Below are positions 26,416 to 35,250 of a stretch of DNA of 42,078 nt, piece by piece. This DNA is from Nitratireductor aestuarii. Its GTDB lineage: Bacteria > Pseudomonadota > Alphaproteobacteria > Rhizobiales > Rhizobiaceae. Under the pieces are notes generated by a model. That model was given only the letters and a program-made list of their open reading frames with translations. It was not told the origin of the DNA and searched no databases. The stretch spans positions 1 to 42,078 of the forward strand of contig NZ_BMIF01000018.1 of NCBI RefSeq assembly GCF_014641695.1, read 5' to 3'. Position 1 is the first letter of the stretch. The number at the start of each line of letters is the position of its first letter. Both the position numbers and the translations under genes were made by a program.

Positions 26416-26961
26416 TCAAAGATTTCCGCGCAGCTTCTTCAGTTCCTCGTAGAGAGGACCGCGGTTTTCCTGCTCTTCCTCACCCAGCGCGTCCTGAAGC
26501 GAAATGCCTTCCTTACGCGGATAGGGATCGATACCGAGTGCAAAGAACTCCTCGGCCAGTGCGCCAAGGTCGATTGAGTCGCCGCTGAAGGTCTCGGGAA
26601 GATCGTCGGCTTCCGGATCGAGCACGATCTCGGTCTCGTCGGCGCGACGTGCAAGCTTCGAATTTTCCGGCACGAAGACTGAGGAAATCTCTTCGTCGAT
26701 CTCAGATGCAATCGGCTCGAGCGTAACGACACATGGCTGCGTGATCTTCGCCTGAACGCGTCCGCTGACGATCACGCCATCGCCCTTCCAGCCTTTGATG
26801 GTGAACTGCGCGACGAAGGATTCGACGGTCTGGAGATCATGCGCCTGGGCAAGCCCGGCCCGCTGATCGGCGTCCGCATCGAGGGTTACCTCAGCACCAT
26901 TCTTCGGCAGGCGGTTGACCTGGAACCGGAACGAGACGGGGCTCTTGGATTCAGTGGTCAT
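26416..26961 (-). CDS. YceD-like (DUF177) protein
   Basis: A 181-residue member of the YceD/DUF177 family, named from the Escherichia gene beside rpmF and plsX and implicated in 23S rRNA accumulation in plants and bacteria. It lacks the four-Cys pattern of some members, but keeps a conserved central segment with a single Cys (QAKITQPCVVTLEPI). The acidic C-terminal half includes PEADDLPETFSGDSIDLGALAEEFFALGIDPYP, the family signature. Its start overlaps the stop of the upstream chaperone gene (ATGA, 26958-26961). Confidence 0.88.
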   Translation of the reverse strand: MTTESKSPVSFRFQVNRLPKNGAEVTLDADADQRAGLAQAHDLQTVESFVAQFTIKGWKGDGVIVSGRVQAKITQPCVVTLEPIASEIDEEISSVFVPENSKLARRADETEIVLDPEADDLPETFSGDSIDLGALAEEFFALGIDPYPRKEGISLQDALGEEEQENRGPLYEELKKLRGNL

Positions 26962-27509
26962 TGGTTTTTCTCCTGCTCGAAAGAGACAAAACGCAGTTTT
27001 CCTGCGGCTAGTTCCTGATCAGTAATATCATTGAGCGCACCGTTTGCGCGGAAAACGTAATCCGCAAGCGGCCCTGCTCCGTCCCAGTTTACCTGATCTG
27101 GCAGGATGTTGCGCTTAAGCGCATTGGCCAGCGCATCCCGGTCATTGGCGTCGAGCGCTTCGGTATAGGAAGCGAGCCTTCCGTAGAACATCTTGGCAAA
27201 CTTCTTCATGCGCTTCGGCACGCCCATGTCGCCAATGCCGAACTCGCGTAGCGAGTGGTCGAGATCGAGGAAGAAGTGGTCCGTCAGCTCCTGGGCGATG
27301 TCCTTGAGAGCGCCTTCTTTGTCCCGCACGCGGTGCAGCACCAGAAAGAAATGCACAGAAAGCATCTCGAATCGGCCTAGTGGCGTGTCCGGAACCTCCA
27401 GATGCTCGTAGAACTGCGGTTGACGTGCACTTGCCACAATACATTCATAAAGGGTGTCGACGATAGCCTGGCGCTCTTTGCGCCCGTCGCCGAATAACCA
27501 TCGAAACAT
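26958..27509 (-). CDS. Ubiquinol-cytochrome c chaperone (Cbp3-like)
   Basis: A 183-residue protein of the ubiquinol-cytochrome c chaperone family (Cbp3/UQCC1-like), which in mitochondria assists cytochrome b synthesis and assembly of complex III. Features are the N-terminal helix FGDGRKERQAIVDTLYECIVASARQ and the signature LTDHFFLDLDHSLREFGIGDMGVPKRMKKFAKMFYGR. It is the first gene of the minus-strand series that runs through plsX and fabH, and it is divergent from bamE, with 139 bases between the starts. The four-base overlap with the next gene implies coupling. Confidence 0.9.
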   Translation of the reverse strand: MFRWLFGDGRKERQAIVDTLYECIVASARQPQFYEHLEVPDTPLGRFEMLSVHFFLVLHRVRDKEGALKDIAQELTDHFFLDLDHSLREFGIGDMGVPKRMKKFAKMFYGRLASYTEALDANDRDALANALKRNILPDQVNWDGAGPLADYVFRANGALNDITDQELAAGKLRFVSFEQEKNQ

Positions 27510-27648
27510 GGAGATAAGAGCTCCCTTTGGTGCAGTAAAGTTGGCAAATCGAAAGCATTCTGTTGCATCGACGCGGTTGCTGGTTTACCCGTTTTGTCGA
27601 CGTACGCAAGGCTTGGAGCCGTTGCGATGTTGGATGATGATAAAGGAG

Positions 27649-28161
27649 ATGTCGTTGCAAGTGCGAAATTACAAGACCAGCCATGCTAGTCGGCTTGTTT
27701 TGGCCGTCACGCTTGCGGGAGCAGGACTGGCGCTTGCTGGCTGCAACACCGTTTCCACCCTGACGCCGGGCGAGACCATCACGCAGGGTTATGTCATCGA
27801 CGAGCAGGCTCTGGAGCTGATCCCCGTCGGTTCGAGCCGCGAGCAGGTGATGCTGGCGCTGGGCACGCCTTCAACGACTGCGACGTTCGATAACGAGGTC
27901 TTCTATTACATCTCCCAGACCCGCCGCCGCGGCGCTGCCTTCATGAAGCCGAAGCTGGTCGACCAGAAGGTTCTGGCCGTCTATTTCGGTGCGGATGGCC
28001 GCGTCCGCCAGATCGCCAATTATGGCCTGCAGGACGGCAAGGTCTTCGACTTCATCTCGCGCACCACACCGACCGGTGGCCGCGAGCAGAACTTCATCGC
28101 GCAGATGATCTCCGGTGTGGCCAGCGGCCAGATGCCGATGAACCCGCTCGGCGCACAGTAA
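27649..28161 (+). CDS. bamE: Outer-membrane assembly lipoprotein BamE (OmlA/SmpA)
   Basis: BamE is a small lipoprotein of the BAM complex that inserts beta-barrel proteins in the outer membrane. From ATG 27649 the protein has 170 residues, with a lipobox LALAGC placing the lipidated Cys at residue 32, then the BamE/SmpA core (VIDEQALELIPVGSSREQVMLALGTPS). The start is ambiguous: AAGGAG directly abuts this ATG, while a TTG at 27655 would have ideal spacing, and two ATGs at 27634-27637 lie upstream. A strong bidirectional terminator follows. Confidence 0.92.
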   Translation: MSLQVRNYKTSHASRLVLAVTLAGAGLALAGCNTVSTLTPGETITQGYVIDEQALELIPVGSSREQVMLALGTPSTTATFDNEVFYYISQTRRRGAAFMKPKLVDQKVLAVYFGADGRVRQIANYGLQDGKVFDFISRTTPTGGREQNFIAQMISGVASGQMPMNPLGAQ

Positions 28162-28184
28162 GAAGTTTTCGAGATTTCCAAACG

Positions 28185-28217
28185 AAAGGCCTGCGGAGCG
28201 AACTCCGCAGGCCTTTT
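28185..28217. terminator. Bidirectional terminator between bamE and hppA
   Basis: A 14-bp perfect stem with arms AAAGGCCTGCGGAG and CTCCGCAGGCCTTT and loop CGAA. On the plus strand the T tract at 28214-28217 ends bamE; on the minus strand the A-rich 5' arm gives three T for hppA. Confidence 0.92.
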
Positions 28218-28237
28218 GTCTATGGTGGGTCAACAAA

Positions 28238-30376
28238 TCAGTGCGCGAGAACTGCGAGCAGCAGCAGCGCCATGATGTTGGTGATCTTGATCATCGGGTT
28301 CACGGCCGGACCAGCGGTATCCTTGTAGGGATCGCCCACTGTATCGCCCGTGACGGAAGCCTTGTGAGCATCCGAACCCTTGACGTGCTTCACGCCATCC
28401 TTGTCGATAAAGCCGTCCTCAAAACTCTTCTTGGCATTGTCCCAGGCGCCGCCGCCCGAGGTCATGGAGATTGCCACGAACAGACCGTTGACGATCACGC
28501 CAAGCAGCGAAGCACCAAGGGCCGCAAAGGCGGAAGCCTTCGAACCGGAGATGAGCAGCACGCCGAAATAGACGACGAGCGGCGCCAGAACCGGCAGCAG
28601 CGACGGGATAATCATCTCGCGGATGGCAGCCTTCGTCAGCATGTCGACCGCGCGGGCATAGTCGGGTCGATCCGTCCCCTTCATGATGCCGGGCTTCTCG
28701 CGGAACTGACGTCGCACTTCCTCGACCACTGCACCGCCTGCACGGCCCACGGCCGTCATGGCGATGCCGCCGAAGAGATACGGGATCAGGCCGCCGAAGA
28801 TCAGGCCAGCCACCACATAGGGGTTGGAGAGATCGAACGACACCGTGCCCATGTCGGCGAAATACGGGAACTGTTCGCCGTTGGCCGCAAAATACTGCAG
28901 GTCGTAGCTATAGGCGGCAAAGAGCACCAGCGCACCCAGACCCGCCGAACCAATGGCATAGCCCTTGGTCACCGCCTTGGTCGTGTTGCCCACAGCGTCC
29001 AGAGCGTCGGTCGATTGACGGACCTCCTTCGGCAGGCCGGACATTTCGGCGATACCGCCCGCGTTGTCGGTCACCGGACCGAAGGCGTCGAGCGCAACGA
29101 TCATGCCGGCAAGGCCGAGCATGGTCGTCACCGCGATAGCCGTGCCGAACAGGCCACCCAGCTGGTAAGTGAAGATGATGCCGCCGACGATCACGATGGC
29201 GGGCAGCGCCGTTGATTCCAGCGAAACCGCGAGGCCCTGGATGACGTTGGTGCCGTGGCCCGTGACGGAAGCCTGGGCAATCGAGTTCACCGGCCGCTTG
29301 TTGGTGCCGGTATAATATTCGGTGATCACCACGATCAGGCCGGTCACGATGAGCCCGAGCAGGCCGCAGATAAAGAGGTTCGTGCCGGTGATGGTAATGC
29401 CATCGACCACACCTACTTCGCCCCAGCCGATGGTAAGCGACGTCGCCGCACCGACACCCAGGATCGACAGCAGGCCGGTCACGATTAGGCCCTTGTAGAG
29501 CGCGCCCATGATCGAGCCATTCGCGCCGAGCTTGACGAAGAAGGTGCCCACGATGGAGGTAATGATGCAGGTGCCGCAGATCGCCAGCGGATAGAGGATC
29601 GCGCTGCCGAGCACTTCGCTGCCGCCGAAGAAGATGGCTGCAAGCACCATCGTCGCCACGACCGTCACCGCATAGGTTTCGAAAAGGTCGGCAGCCATGC
29701 CGGCGCAGTCGCCGACGTTATCGCCCACGTTGTCGGCGATCGTAGCAGGGTTGCGCGGATCATCCTCGGGGATGCCGGCTTCAACCTTGCCGACCAGGTC
29801 GCCGCCCACGTCGGCACCCTTGGTGAAGATGCCGCCGCCGAGACGGGCGAAGATGGAAATCAGCGAAGCGCCGAAACCGAGCGCCACGAGCGCATCAATG
29901 ACACCGCGGCTCGCAGGATCGAGCCCCATCGCACCAACCAGCACCCAGTAGTAGACGGATACGCCGAGAAGTGCGAGGCCGGCCACGAGCATGCCGGTGA
30001 TTGCACCGGACTTGAAAGCGATGTCGAGCCCCGCCGCGAGACTGTTGGAAGCTGCCTGTGCCGTACGGACATTCGCGCGCACGGAAATGTACATGCCGAT
30101 AAATCCGGCAACACCTGAAAGAACAGCACCGATCAAAAAGCCAATAGCGGCTGTAGCTGTCAGAAACCACCACACCAGGACGAAGACAACAATGCCCACG
30201 ATCGCGATGGTCGTGTACTGACGGGTAAGATATGCCTGCGCCCCCTCCCGAATGGCCGCAGCAATTTCCTGCATGCGTGCGTTGCCCTGATCCGCCGCGA
30301 GAACGGATTGTGTCGCCCAAATGGCGTACAGGACAGAAAGCAAGCCGCAGGCAATGACGACATAAAGCATGGTCAT
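28238..30376 (-). CDS. hppA: Membrane proton-translocating pyrophosphatase (K+-independent)
   Basis: HppA couples pyrophosphate hydrolysis to proton pumping across the inner or acidocalcisome membrane. The 712-residue protein has about 16 hydrophobic segments. It carries the catalytic stretches [36 protein letters not shown] and [20 protein letters not shown], whose Asp residues bind Mg-pyrophosphate. [10 protein letters not shown] has Lys at the position that is Ala in potassium-dependent enzymes, so this should be the potassium-independent proton-pumping type. It is monocistronic, behind a clear promoter (see 30463-30491). The gene faces bamE across a shared terminator. Confidence 0.97.
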   Translation of the reverse strand: MTMLYVVIACGLLSVLYAIWATQSVLAADQGNARMQEIAAAIREGAQAYLTRQYTTIAIVGIVVFVLVWWFLTATAAIGFLIGAVLSGVAGFIGMYISVRANVRTAQAASNSLAAGLDIAFKSGAITGMLVAGLALLGVSVYYWVLVGAMGLDPASRGVIDALVALGFGASLISIFARLGGGIFTKGADVGGDLVGKVEAGIPEDDPRNPATIADNVGDNVGDCAGMAADLFETYAVTVVATMVLAAIFFGGSEVLGSAILYPLAICGTCIITSIVGTFFVKLGANGSIMGALYKGLIVTGLLSILGVGAATSLTIGWGEVGVVDGITITGTNLFICGLLGLIVTGLIVVITEYYTGTNKRPVNSIAQASVTGHGTNVIQGLAVSLESTALPAIVIVGGIIFTYQLGGLFGTAIAVTTMLGLAGMIVALDAFGPVTDNAGGIAEMSGLPKEVRQSTDALDAVGNTTKAVTKGYAIGSAGLGALVLFAAYSYDLQYFAANGEQFPYFADMGTVSFDLSNPYVVAGLIFGGLIPYLFGGIAMTAVGRAGGAVVEEVRRQFREKPGIMKGTDRPDYARAVDMLTKAAIREMIIPSLLPVLAPLVVYFGVLLISGSKASAFAALGASLLGVIVNGLFVAISMTSGGGAWDNAKKSFEDGFIDKDGVKHVKGSDAHKASVTGDTVGDPYKDTAGPAVNPMIKITNIMALLLLAVLAH

Positions 30377-30462
30377 GCCAATTTCCCTCTGAATTTGGCC
30401 CGCCGAACTCCTCCCGGGCCATGAGAAAGACTGTGGATGGATAAAGACAGCCTCAGAGAGGA

Positions 30463-30491
30463 TTTATGCGAAACCCCTTGAGCAAGGTCAA
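30463..30491 (-). promoter_or_regulatory. Putative hppA promoter
   Basis: On the minus strand CTTGACC (TTGACC at 30486-30491) and CATAAA (30463-30468) are separated by 17 bases, close to the rhizobial CTTGAC-N17-CTATAT pattern, about 86 bases before the hppA ATG. The spacer contains one arm of a long inverted repeat (30477-30485). Confidence 0.6.
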
Positions 30492-30538
30492 GTCTAGGTA
30501 GCGGAATGAAAATTCCGCTCCTTTTATCTTTGCTCAAG
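30477..30538. repeat. Nested inverted repeats between hppA and MFS gene
   Basis: An outer pair, CTTGAGCAA (30477-30485) and TTGCTCAAG (30530-30538), encloses an inner hairpin AGCGGAAT (30500-30507) and ATTCCGCT (30512-30519) with loop GAAA. All arms are perfect. The inner hairpin may terminate the MFS transcription unit, though it lacks a proper T run on the minus strand. The outer arms may be regulator half-sites at the hppA promoter. Confidence 0.55.
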
Positions 30539-30553
30539 AGGTAAGAACTTGGC

Positions 30554-31768
30554 TTATGCTTCTGATCTTGCAGCGGTTGCGCGAACCGCGTTGAGCGCAA
30601 GAAGGCCAAGGCAGAGAACTGCGATGGGGAAAATGATCCAGTTCACCATGTCCCAGCCGAACGCATTGTAGACGCGTCCGGACATGAGCGAGCCAAATGC
30701 CACGATGGAGAAGAGCAGGAAGTCGTGCAGACCTTCTACCTTGTTCTTTTCGGAAGGACGGTAGCATTCCGAGACCATCGCCGTGGCGCCGATGAAACTG
30801 AAGTTCCAGCCGAGACCGAGCAGCACGAGCGCCAGCCAGAACTGCCAGAGTTCGATGCCCGAAAGAGCAACCCCGCCCGCTGCCATCATGAGCAGCATGC
30901 CGAAGGCGATCATCCTGTCCTTGCCGAAGCGTGCGATCAGGTGGCCCGTAACGAAGCTCGGAGCATACATGGCCACCATGTGCCAGGAGATGCCGAGTGC
31001 CGCTTCGTTCGGCGAAAATCCGCAGCCGATCATGGCAAGCGGCGCGCCCACCATGACGAAATTCATCAGCGAGAACGAGCTGATGCCGCAGACGATTGCC
31101 GTGATGAAGCGCGGCTGCTTGATGATTTGAACCAGAGGGCGGGCCGCCGGCTTGACGTCTCCAGCCTTGCTGCCCTTTGCCTCGGTGGGACGCAGGAGAG
31201 AGAGGATCGCCCCTCCGACAATGGCGAGGCCGATGATAGCGGCAAAGGAGCCGGCGAACATCACCGGCTCAAACAGGTCGCGCGTGTAGATCACAAGTTG
31301 CGGACCGATGATGGCGGCGAAAATCCCCCCCATCATGACCCAGGAGATTGCCTTGGGCTTGAAATCGGATGGCGCGCCATCGGCTGCCGCAAAGCGATAC
31401 TGCTGCAGGAAAGCGCTGCCCCCGCCGATGATCATGAGGCCGAAGGCAAAAATCCAGAAATGGTTCTGGAAAAGCGCAAGCACCGCGATCAAGCCGCCGA
31501 GTGCAGTTGCTGCGGCTCCACCGATGAAGCCGATACGACGGCCAACACGGCGCATCAGCATGGCTGCCGGGATGGCCGAAAATGCGGTGCCGAGCATGAA
31601 TGTGGTGATCGGCGCTGTGGCAAGAGACTTGTCAGCGCCGAGAAGATAGGCCCCGGCAAGGCCGCCCATCGAAAGAACAATGGGCTGTCCGGCCCCTACC
31701 ACTGCCTGTGCTCCGCAGAGCACCAGTGCGTTATGCTTCGCGAGGCGGTAGGGGTCGGTGACCGTCAA
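30554..31768 (-). CDS. MFS transporter
   Basis: A 404-residue major facilitator protein with about 12 hydrophobic helices. It carries the loop 2-3 motif ([23 protein letters not shown]), in the usual MFS position between helices 2 and 3. A long cytoplasmic loop follows helix 6 ([19 protein letters not shown]). The substrate cannot be inferred. Its start overlaps the nusB stop (ATGA, 31765-31768), so it is translationally coupled to nusB. Its position at the end of the ribH-nusB unit might suggest a link to riboflavin, but I see no sequence support for that. Confidence 0.9.
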   Translation of the reverse strand: MTVTDPYRLAKHNALVLCGAQAVVGAGQPIVLSMGGLAGAYLLGADKSLATAPITTFMLGTAFSAIPAAMLMRRVGRRIGFIGGAAATALGGLIAVLALFQNHFWIFAFGLMIIGGGSAFLQQYRFAAADGAPSDFKPKAISWVMMGGIFAAIIGPQLVIYTRDLFEPVMFAGSFAAIIGLAIVGGAILSLLRPTEAKGSKAGDVKPAARPLVQIIKQPRFITAIVCGISSFSLMNFVMVGAPLAMIGCGFSPNEAALGISWHMVAMYAPSFVTGHLIARFGKDRMIAFGMLLMMAAGGVALSGIELWQFWLALVLLGLGWNFSFIGATAMVSECYRPSEKNKVEGLHDFLLFSIVAFGSLMSGRVYNAFGWDMVNWIIFPIAVLCLGLLALNAVRATAARSEA

Positions 31769-32268
31769 GAAGCTTCGTCCTGCTTCTTCTGGCCGCGCTG
31801 CTTGCGAGCGATACGGTCGAGGACGGCATTCACCAGCTTCGGCTCGTCGTCTTCGCTGTAGAACGCCTTGGCGATATCAAGATATTCCGTGATGATCACG
31901 GCGACCGGAACGTCCTGCTTCTTCATGATCTCGAAGGCGCCGGCACGCAGGATGGCACGCAGCGTGGAATCGAGGCGCGAAAGCGGCCAGTCGTCCGTCA
32001 GCGATTGACGGATGATCGGGTCGATCAGCTTCTGGTTTTCCACGACGCCGGCAAGGATCGCGCGGAACCACTGCGGGTCCGCCTCGCGATACATCACCCC
32101 ATCGATTTCCTGGCCAAGACGGAACGCCTCGTATTCGGCAGTGGTCTCGAGCAGGCCCGAGCCGCCGATGTCCATCTGGTACAGCGCCTGGACTGCGGAG
32201 AGCCGGGCAGCGCCACGCTTGTTGGCCGGACGGGGGTGATCCGAATTTTCAGTTGGAGCAGATGTCAC
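31765..32268 (-). CDS. nusB: Transcription antitermination factor NusB
   Basis: NusB binds boxA RNA with ribosomal protein S10 in rRNA antitermination. The 167-residue protein has the family core: [19 protein letters not shown] at the N-terminus and the C-terminal [40 protein letters not shown] at 32268 with GGAG six bases upstream is the likely start, overlapping the ribH stop; a TTG at 32280 is the longer alternative. ribH-nusB coupling is common across bacteria. Confidence 0.93.
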   Translation of the reverse strand: MTSAPTENSDHPRPANKRGAARLSAVQALYQMDIGGSGLLETTAEYEAFRLGQEIDGVMYREADPQWFRAILAGVVENQKLIDPIIRQSLTDDWPLSRLDSTLRAILRAGAFEIMKKQDVPVAVIITEYLDIAKAFYSEDDEPKLVNAVLDRIARKQRGQKKQDEAS

Positions 32269-32269
32269 C

Positions 32270-32737
32270 TCAAGCTCCAAAACGTTTCTTGAGTGCGATC
32301 ATTGTAAGCGCAGCCTGAGCCGCCGCATAGCCCTTGCCGCCTGCCTTGCCATCTTCGGTCTTGGCGATGCGGGCGAGCGCCTGCGCTTCGTTCTCAACCG
32401 TCAGGATGCCGTTGCCGACTGCAAGGCCGAACATGGTGGTAAGGTCCATGATGCCGCGAGCGGATTCATTCGAGACCACCTCGAAGTGGTAGGTCTCGCC
32501 ACGGATCACGCAGCCGAGAGCAACATAACCGTCATATTCAACGCCGCCGTTCTCGCCACCTTCAGCGGCAAACGCGATCGCAGCGGGAATCTCCAGTGCA
32601 CCAGGCACCGTCACAACATCATAGCTAGCGCCTGCCGCGTCCAACGCAGCCTTTGCACCAGCAAGAAGACCATCAGCCAAATGGTCATAGAAGCGGGCTT
32701 CCACGATGAGAAGCTTGGGGGAAACTGTATCAGCCAT
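32270..32737 (-). CDS. ribH: 6,7-dimethyl-8-ribityllumazine synthase
   Basis: RibH condenses the ribityl-amino-uracil and dihydroxybutanone phosphate to lumazine. The 155-residue protein has the signatures [24 protein letters not shown] and [22 protein letters not shown], containing the catalytic His. ATG at 32737 gives the normal length; the frame to 32812 is longer without support. It is separated from ribE by 190 bases with an inverted repeat and a direct repeat, so ribH-nusB-MFS may have their own promoter. Confidence 0.95.
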   Translation of the reverse strand: MADTVSPKLLIVEARFYDHLADGLLAGAKAALDAAGASYDVVTVPGALEIPAAIAFAAEGGENGGVEYDGYVALGCVIRGETYHFEVVSNESARGIMDLTTMFGLAVGNGILTVENEAQALARIAKTEDGKAGGKGYAAAQAALTMIALKKRFGA

Positions 32738-32871
32738 TCGTAACTCCAGGATAGCGGCTGACTTAGGCCTAAGCCCAATTCTTATCAAGCCGTACTTTTT
32801 GGATTCCGGCAATGCGGTAGGCGCAGGGCTGTCGCGAACGCCGGTACCTCATTGTTGAGTCATATGAGTCA

Positions 32872-32900
32872 CTTGCACCACATTCTTCAGATGGTGCAAG
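32872..32900. promoter_or_regulatory. Inverted repeat between ribE and ribH
   Basis: CTTGCACCA (32872-32880) and TGGTGCAAG (32892-32900) are perfect 9-base arms separated by 11 bases. Just beside it TGAGTCA occurs twice, as TGAGTCATATGAGTCA at about 32855-32870. There is no T run on either strand. It is not the RFN (FMN) riboswitch, whose conserved arms are absent. Confidence 0.45.
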
Positions 32901-32926
32901 CGTTTGAAGCTTTAGGCAGGCGCGTT

Positions 32927-33553
32927 TCAGCCAGCCGCCCGGGCCTCGCGTTCGGCTTCAACCAGTCGTGCGGCATAGCGCGCCATGGTGTCCACCTCGA
33001 GGTTCACCGCATCGCCCACTTGCCGCTGCCCCCAGGTCGTGACCGTCAGCGTATGGTGGATGATCAGCACGTCGAAGCGGTTGCCCTCGACGCGGTTGAC
33101 CGTCAGCGACGTTCCGTCGAGCGCAACCGAGCCCTTGGGCGCGATGAACTTCGCCAACTCTACCGGAGCTTCAAGCACAAAGCGAACGGCATCGCCCTCG
33201 TCCTTGCGCTCGCGGATGATCGCCTGACCATCGACGTGTCCGGACACGATATGCCCGCCGAGTTCGTCGCCAACCTTCAGCGCCCGCTCCAGGTTGATCT
33301 TCGTGCCTTCCTTCCAGCTTCCGGCCGTGGTGAGCCGCAGCGCTTCTTCCCAGGCCTCAACCTCGAACCAGCGCTGGTTGGAAGCAGTCTCAGGCAGCGT
33401 CACGACGGTGAGGCACACACCCGAGCATGCGATGGAAGCACCGATGTCGATCGTGGCAGGATCGTAATTGGTTCCGATCCTTAGGCGAATTCCCTGATCA
33501 AGTGGTTGAATTGATTCAACTTGGCCGATGTCGGTGACGATGCCGGTGAACAT
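32927..33553 (-). CDS. ribE: Riboflavin synthase, alpha chain
   Basis: The enzyme dismutates two lumazine molecules to riboflavin. The 208-residue protein has the N-terminal MFTGIVTDIG signature and two tandem lumazine-binding beta-barrel repeats (residues about 1-97 and 98-195): IACSGVCLTVV in the first and VALDGTSLTVNRV in the second. ATG at 33553 overlaps the ribD stop (TGATG), showing coupling. It lies upstream of ribH on the same strand but with a gap. Confidence 0.95.
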   Translation of the reverse strand: MFTGIVTDIGQVESIQPLDQGIRLRIGTNYDPATIDIGASIACSGVCLTVVTLPETASNQRWFEVEAWEEALRLTTAGSWKEGTKINLERALKVGDELGGHIVSGHVDGQAIIRERKDEGDAVRFVLEAPVELAKFIAPKGSVALDGTSLTVNRVEGNRFDVLIIHHTLTVTTWGQRQVGDAVNLEVDTMARYAARLVEAEREARAAG

Positions 33554-34683
33554 CAACGCTCCTTCACGAATTCGAAATAGTCGTCCTCGCCAAACCGCTC
33601 ACGGCGGACGAGACGGAAGCCATCAGGCAGATTATCAGGCGTGACCGGGGCGGCAACAGCATCCTCGCCGAGCGTCTTCGGTGCAACGAAGAGGCAGATG
33701 CGGTCCACCAGATCCTCTTCCAGGAAGGCCGCCGCGGTATGCGCGCCGCCCTCGACCAGAACCGAAGTAAAACCTTTGGCCGCGAGATCCTCCACCAACT
33801 CCGGAAGAGCCACCTCGCCATCCGCCGTCTCGATCGCCAGGAACTGCACGCCGGCTTCCACATAGGCTGCCTTGCGGTCCAGCGGACAGTCGCTGGCGGC
33901 AGTCAGATACAGAGGCACCTTGCGCGCGGAAGAGACGAGCGTGGAGTTGAGCGGCAGCCGCAGGTGTCGGTCGAGCACGATACGGGCTGGCGAACGGCTT
34001 TCCAGCCCCGGCAGGCGACAGGTGAGAGCCGGATCGTCGTTCAGCGCCGTCCCAACGCCGATCAGGATGGCATCCGCCTCCGCCCGCATCATATGAACCT
34101 GGCGGGAAGAAATCTCGCCGCTGATCTGCACCTGACCCCTGCCCTGCCGGCCGATCATGCCATCGGAGGAAAGTGCAAGCTTTAGAATCACCTGCGCGCG
34201 TTTGTTGGCTGAGCGAATGAGGTAGCCGCTCATGAGATCGGCAGCTTCCTCGGCAAGCACGCCACTGACGACTTCGATCCCCGCCTCTCGTAGCATCGCG
34301 TAGCCACGCCCTGCCACGCGATCGTCAGGATCACCGGCAGCTCCAACAACACGGGCGATGCCAGCGCGGATCAGCGCCTCGGCGCAGGGCGGCGTGCGGC
34401 CATGGTGCGCGCAGGGCTCGAGCGTGACGTAGGCTGTAGCACCCCGCGCCTTCTCGCCCGCTTCTTCAAGCGCCTGCGTCTCGGCATGCGGACGTCCACC
34501 GATGGCGGTAACCCCGCGCCCGACGATGACTGGACCGTTACCATCGTCCCGCACAATGAGGGTGCCCACGGCTGGATTGGTGCCCGTCAGTCCAAGATGT
34601 CGGCGGGAATAGCGGATCGCGGCGGCCATGAAACGGCGGTCGCGTTCCTCCTGGGTTTCGGTCGAAACGTCCTGCAATGGCAT
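33553..34683 (-). CDS. ribD: Bifunctional riboflavin deaminase/reductase
   Basis: RibD deaminates and then reduces the pyrimidine intermediate of riboflavin synthesis. The 376-residue protein has an N-terminal zinc deaminase domain (HAETQALEEAG, then TLEPCAHHGRTPPCAEAL with the metal-binding His and two Cys) and a C-terminal dihydrofolate-reductase-like reductase domain (LKLALSSDGMIG, IGVGTALNDDP, VEGGAHTAAAFL). It begins three bases after the nrdR stop and overlaps ribE, so nrdR-ribD-ribE are one operon. Confidence 0.95.
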   Translation of the reverse strand: MPLQDVSTETQEERDRRFMAAAIRYSRRHLGLTGTNPAVGTLIVRDDGNGPVIVGRGVTAIGGRPHAETQALEEAGEKARGATAYVTLEPCAHHGRTPPCAEALIRAGIARVVGAAGDPDDRVAGRGYAMLREAGIEVVSGVLAEEAADLMSGYLIRSANKRAQVILKLALSSDGMIGRQGRGQVQISGEISSRQVHMMRAEADAILIGVGTALNDDPALTCRLPGLESRSPARIVLDRHLRLPLNSTLVSSARKVPLYLTAASDCPLDRKAAYVEAGVQFLAIETADGEVALPELVEDLAAKGFTSVLVEGGAHTAAAFLEEDLVDRICLFVAPKTLGEDAVAAPVTPDNLPDGFRLVRRERFGEDDYFEFVKER

Positions 34684-34686
34684 GGC

Positions 34687-35151
34687 TCAGTCGACCTCCG
34701 GCTCGCCCTTCAGCTCGCCGAGCACTTCCTGGAAGTCGCGGGCCTCGCGGAAATTCCGATAGACGGATGCGAAACGCACATAGGCTACGTCGTCGAGCGA
34801 TTTCAGCGCTTCCATCACCAGAAGGCCGATCTGTTCGGTCGTGACCTCGCTCTCGCCCGTGCTCTCAAGCTGGCGGACGATGCCGGAGACAGCCCGCTCG
34901 ATCCGCTCGGGATCCACGTTGCGCTTGCGCAGTGCGATGTCGAAAGAACGAAGCAGCTTGTCGCGATCGAACGGGACCTTGCGGCCGGACTTCTTGGCGA
35001 CGATCAGGTCGCGCAGCTGCACGCGCTCGAACGTGGTGAAGCGGCCGCCACAGACAGGGCATGACCGGCGCCGGCGGATCGCGCTGCCATCGTCAGCCGG
35101 GCGTGAGTCTTTCACCTGCGTGTCTTCAGACTGGCAATAGGGGCAGCGCAT
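34687..35151 (-). CDS. nrdR: Transcriptional repressor NrdR
   Basis: NrdR senses nucleotides and represses ribonucleotide reductase genes through NrdR boxes. The 154-residue protein has the zinc ribbon (CPYC at the N-terminus, [13 protein letters not shown] after it) and an ATP-cone domain ([26 protein letters not shown]). It is preceded by glyA on the same strand with a likely terminator and an inverted repeat between, and it leads nrdR-ribD-ribE. No ribonucleotide reductase gene is present in the window. Confidence 0.95.
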   Translation of the reverse strand: MRCPYCQSEDTQVKDSRPADDGSAIRRRRSCPVCGGRFTTFERVQLRDLIVAKKSGRKVPFDRDKLLRSFDIALRKRNVDPERIERAVSGIVRQLESTGESEVTTEQIGLLVMEALKSLDDVAYVRFASVYRNFREARDFQEVLGELKGEPEVD

Positions 35152-35171
35152 GTAATCCGGTTCCTCAAAGC

Positions 35172-35190
35172 ATTCGCCCTATCGGCGAAT
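35172..35190. promoter_or_regulatory. Inverted repeat upstream of nrdR
   Basis: ATTCGCC (35172-35178) and GGCGAAT (35184-35190) are perfect arms around CTATC, 21 bases before the nrdR start codon. It could be a leader hairpin near the ribosome site or an operator; sequence alone does not decide. Confidence 0.35.
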
Positions 35191-35212
35191 ATTCCTCAAG
35201 TGCATTTGAACG

Positions 35213-35236
35213 AAAGGGCGACCCACTGGGCCGCCC
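35213..35236 (-). terminator. Probable terminator of glyA
   Basis: On the minus strand GGGCGGCC pairs with GGTCGCCC (one G-T pair) and is followed by TTTCGTT, 15 bases after the glyA stop. The T tract is short, so strength is uncertain. Confidence 0.6.
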
Positions 35237-35250
35237 CCACGATTCCGTGA

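Noticed and set aside
32738-32926. FMN riboswitch upstream of ribH
   Set aside because: The conserved RFN arms are absent; only a simple dyad and a short direct repeat are present.
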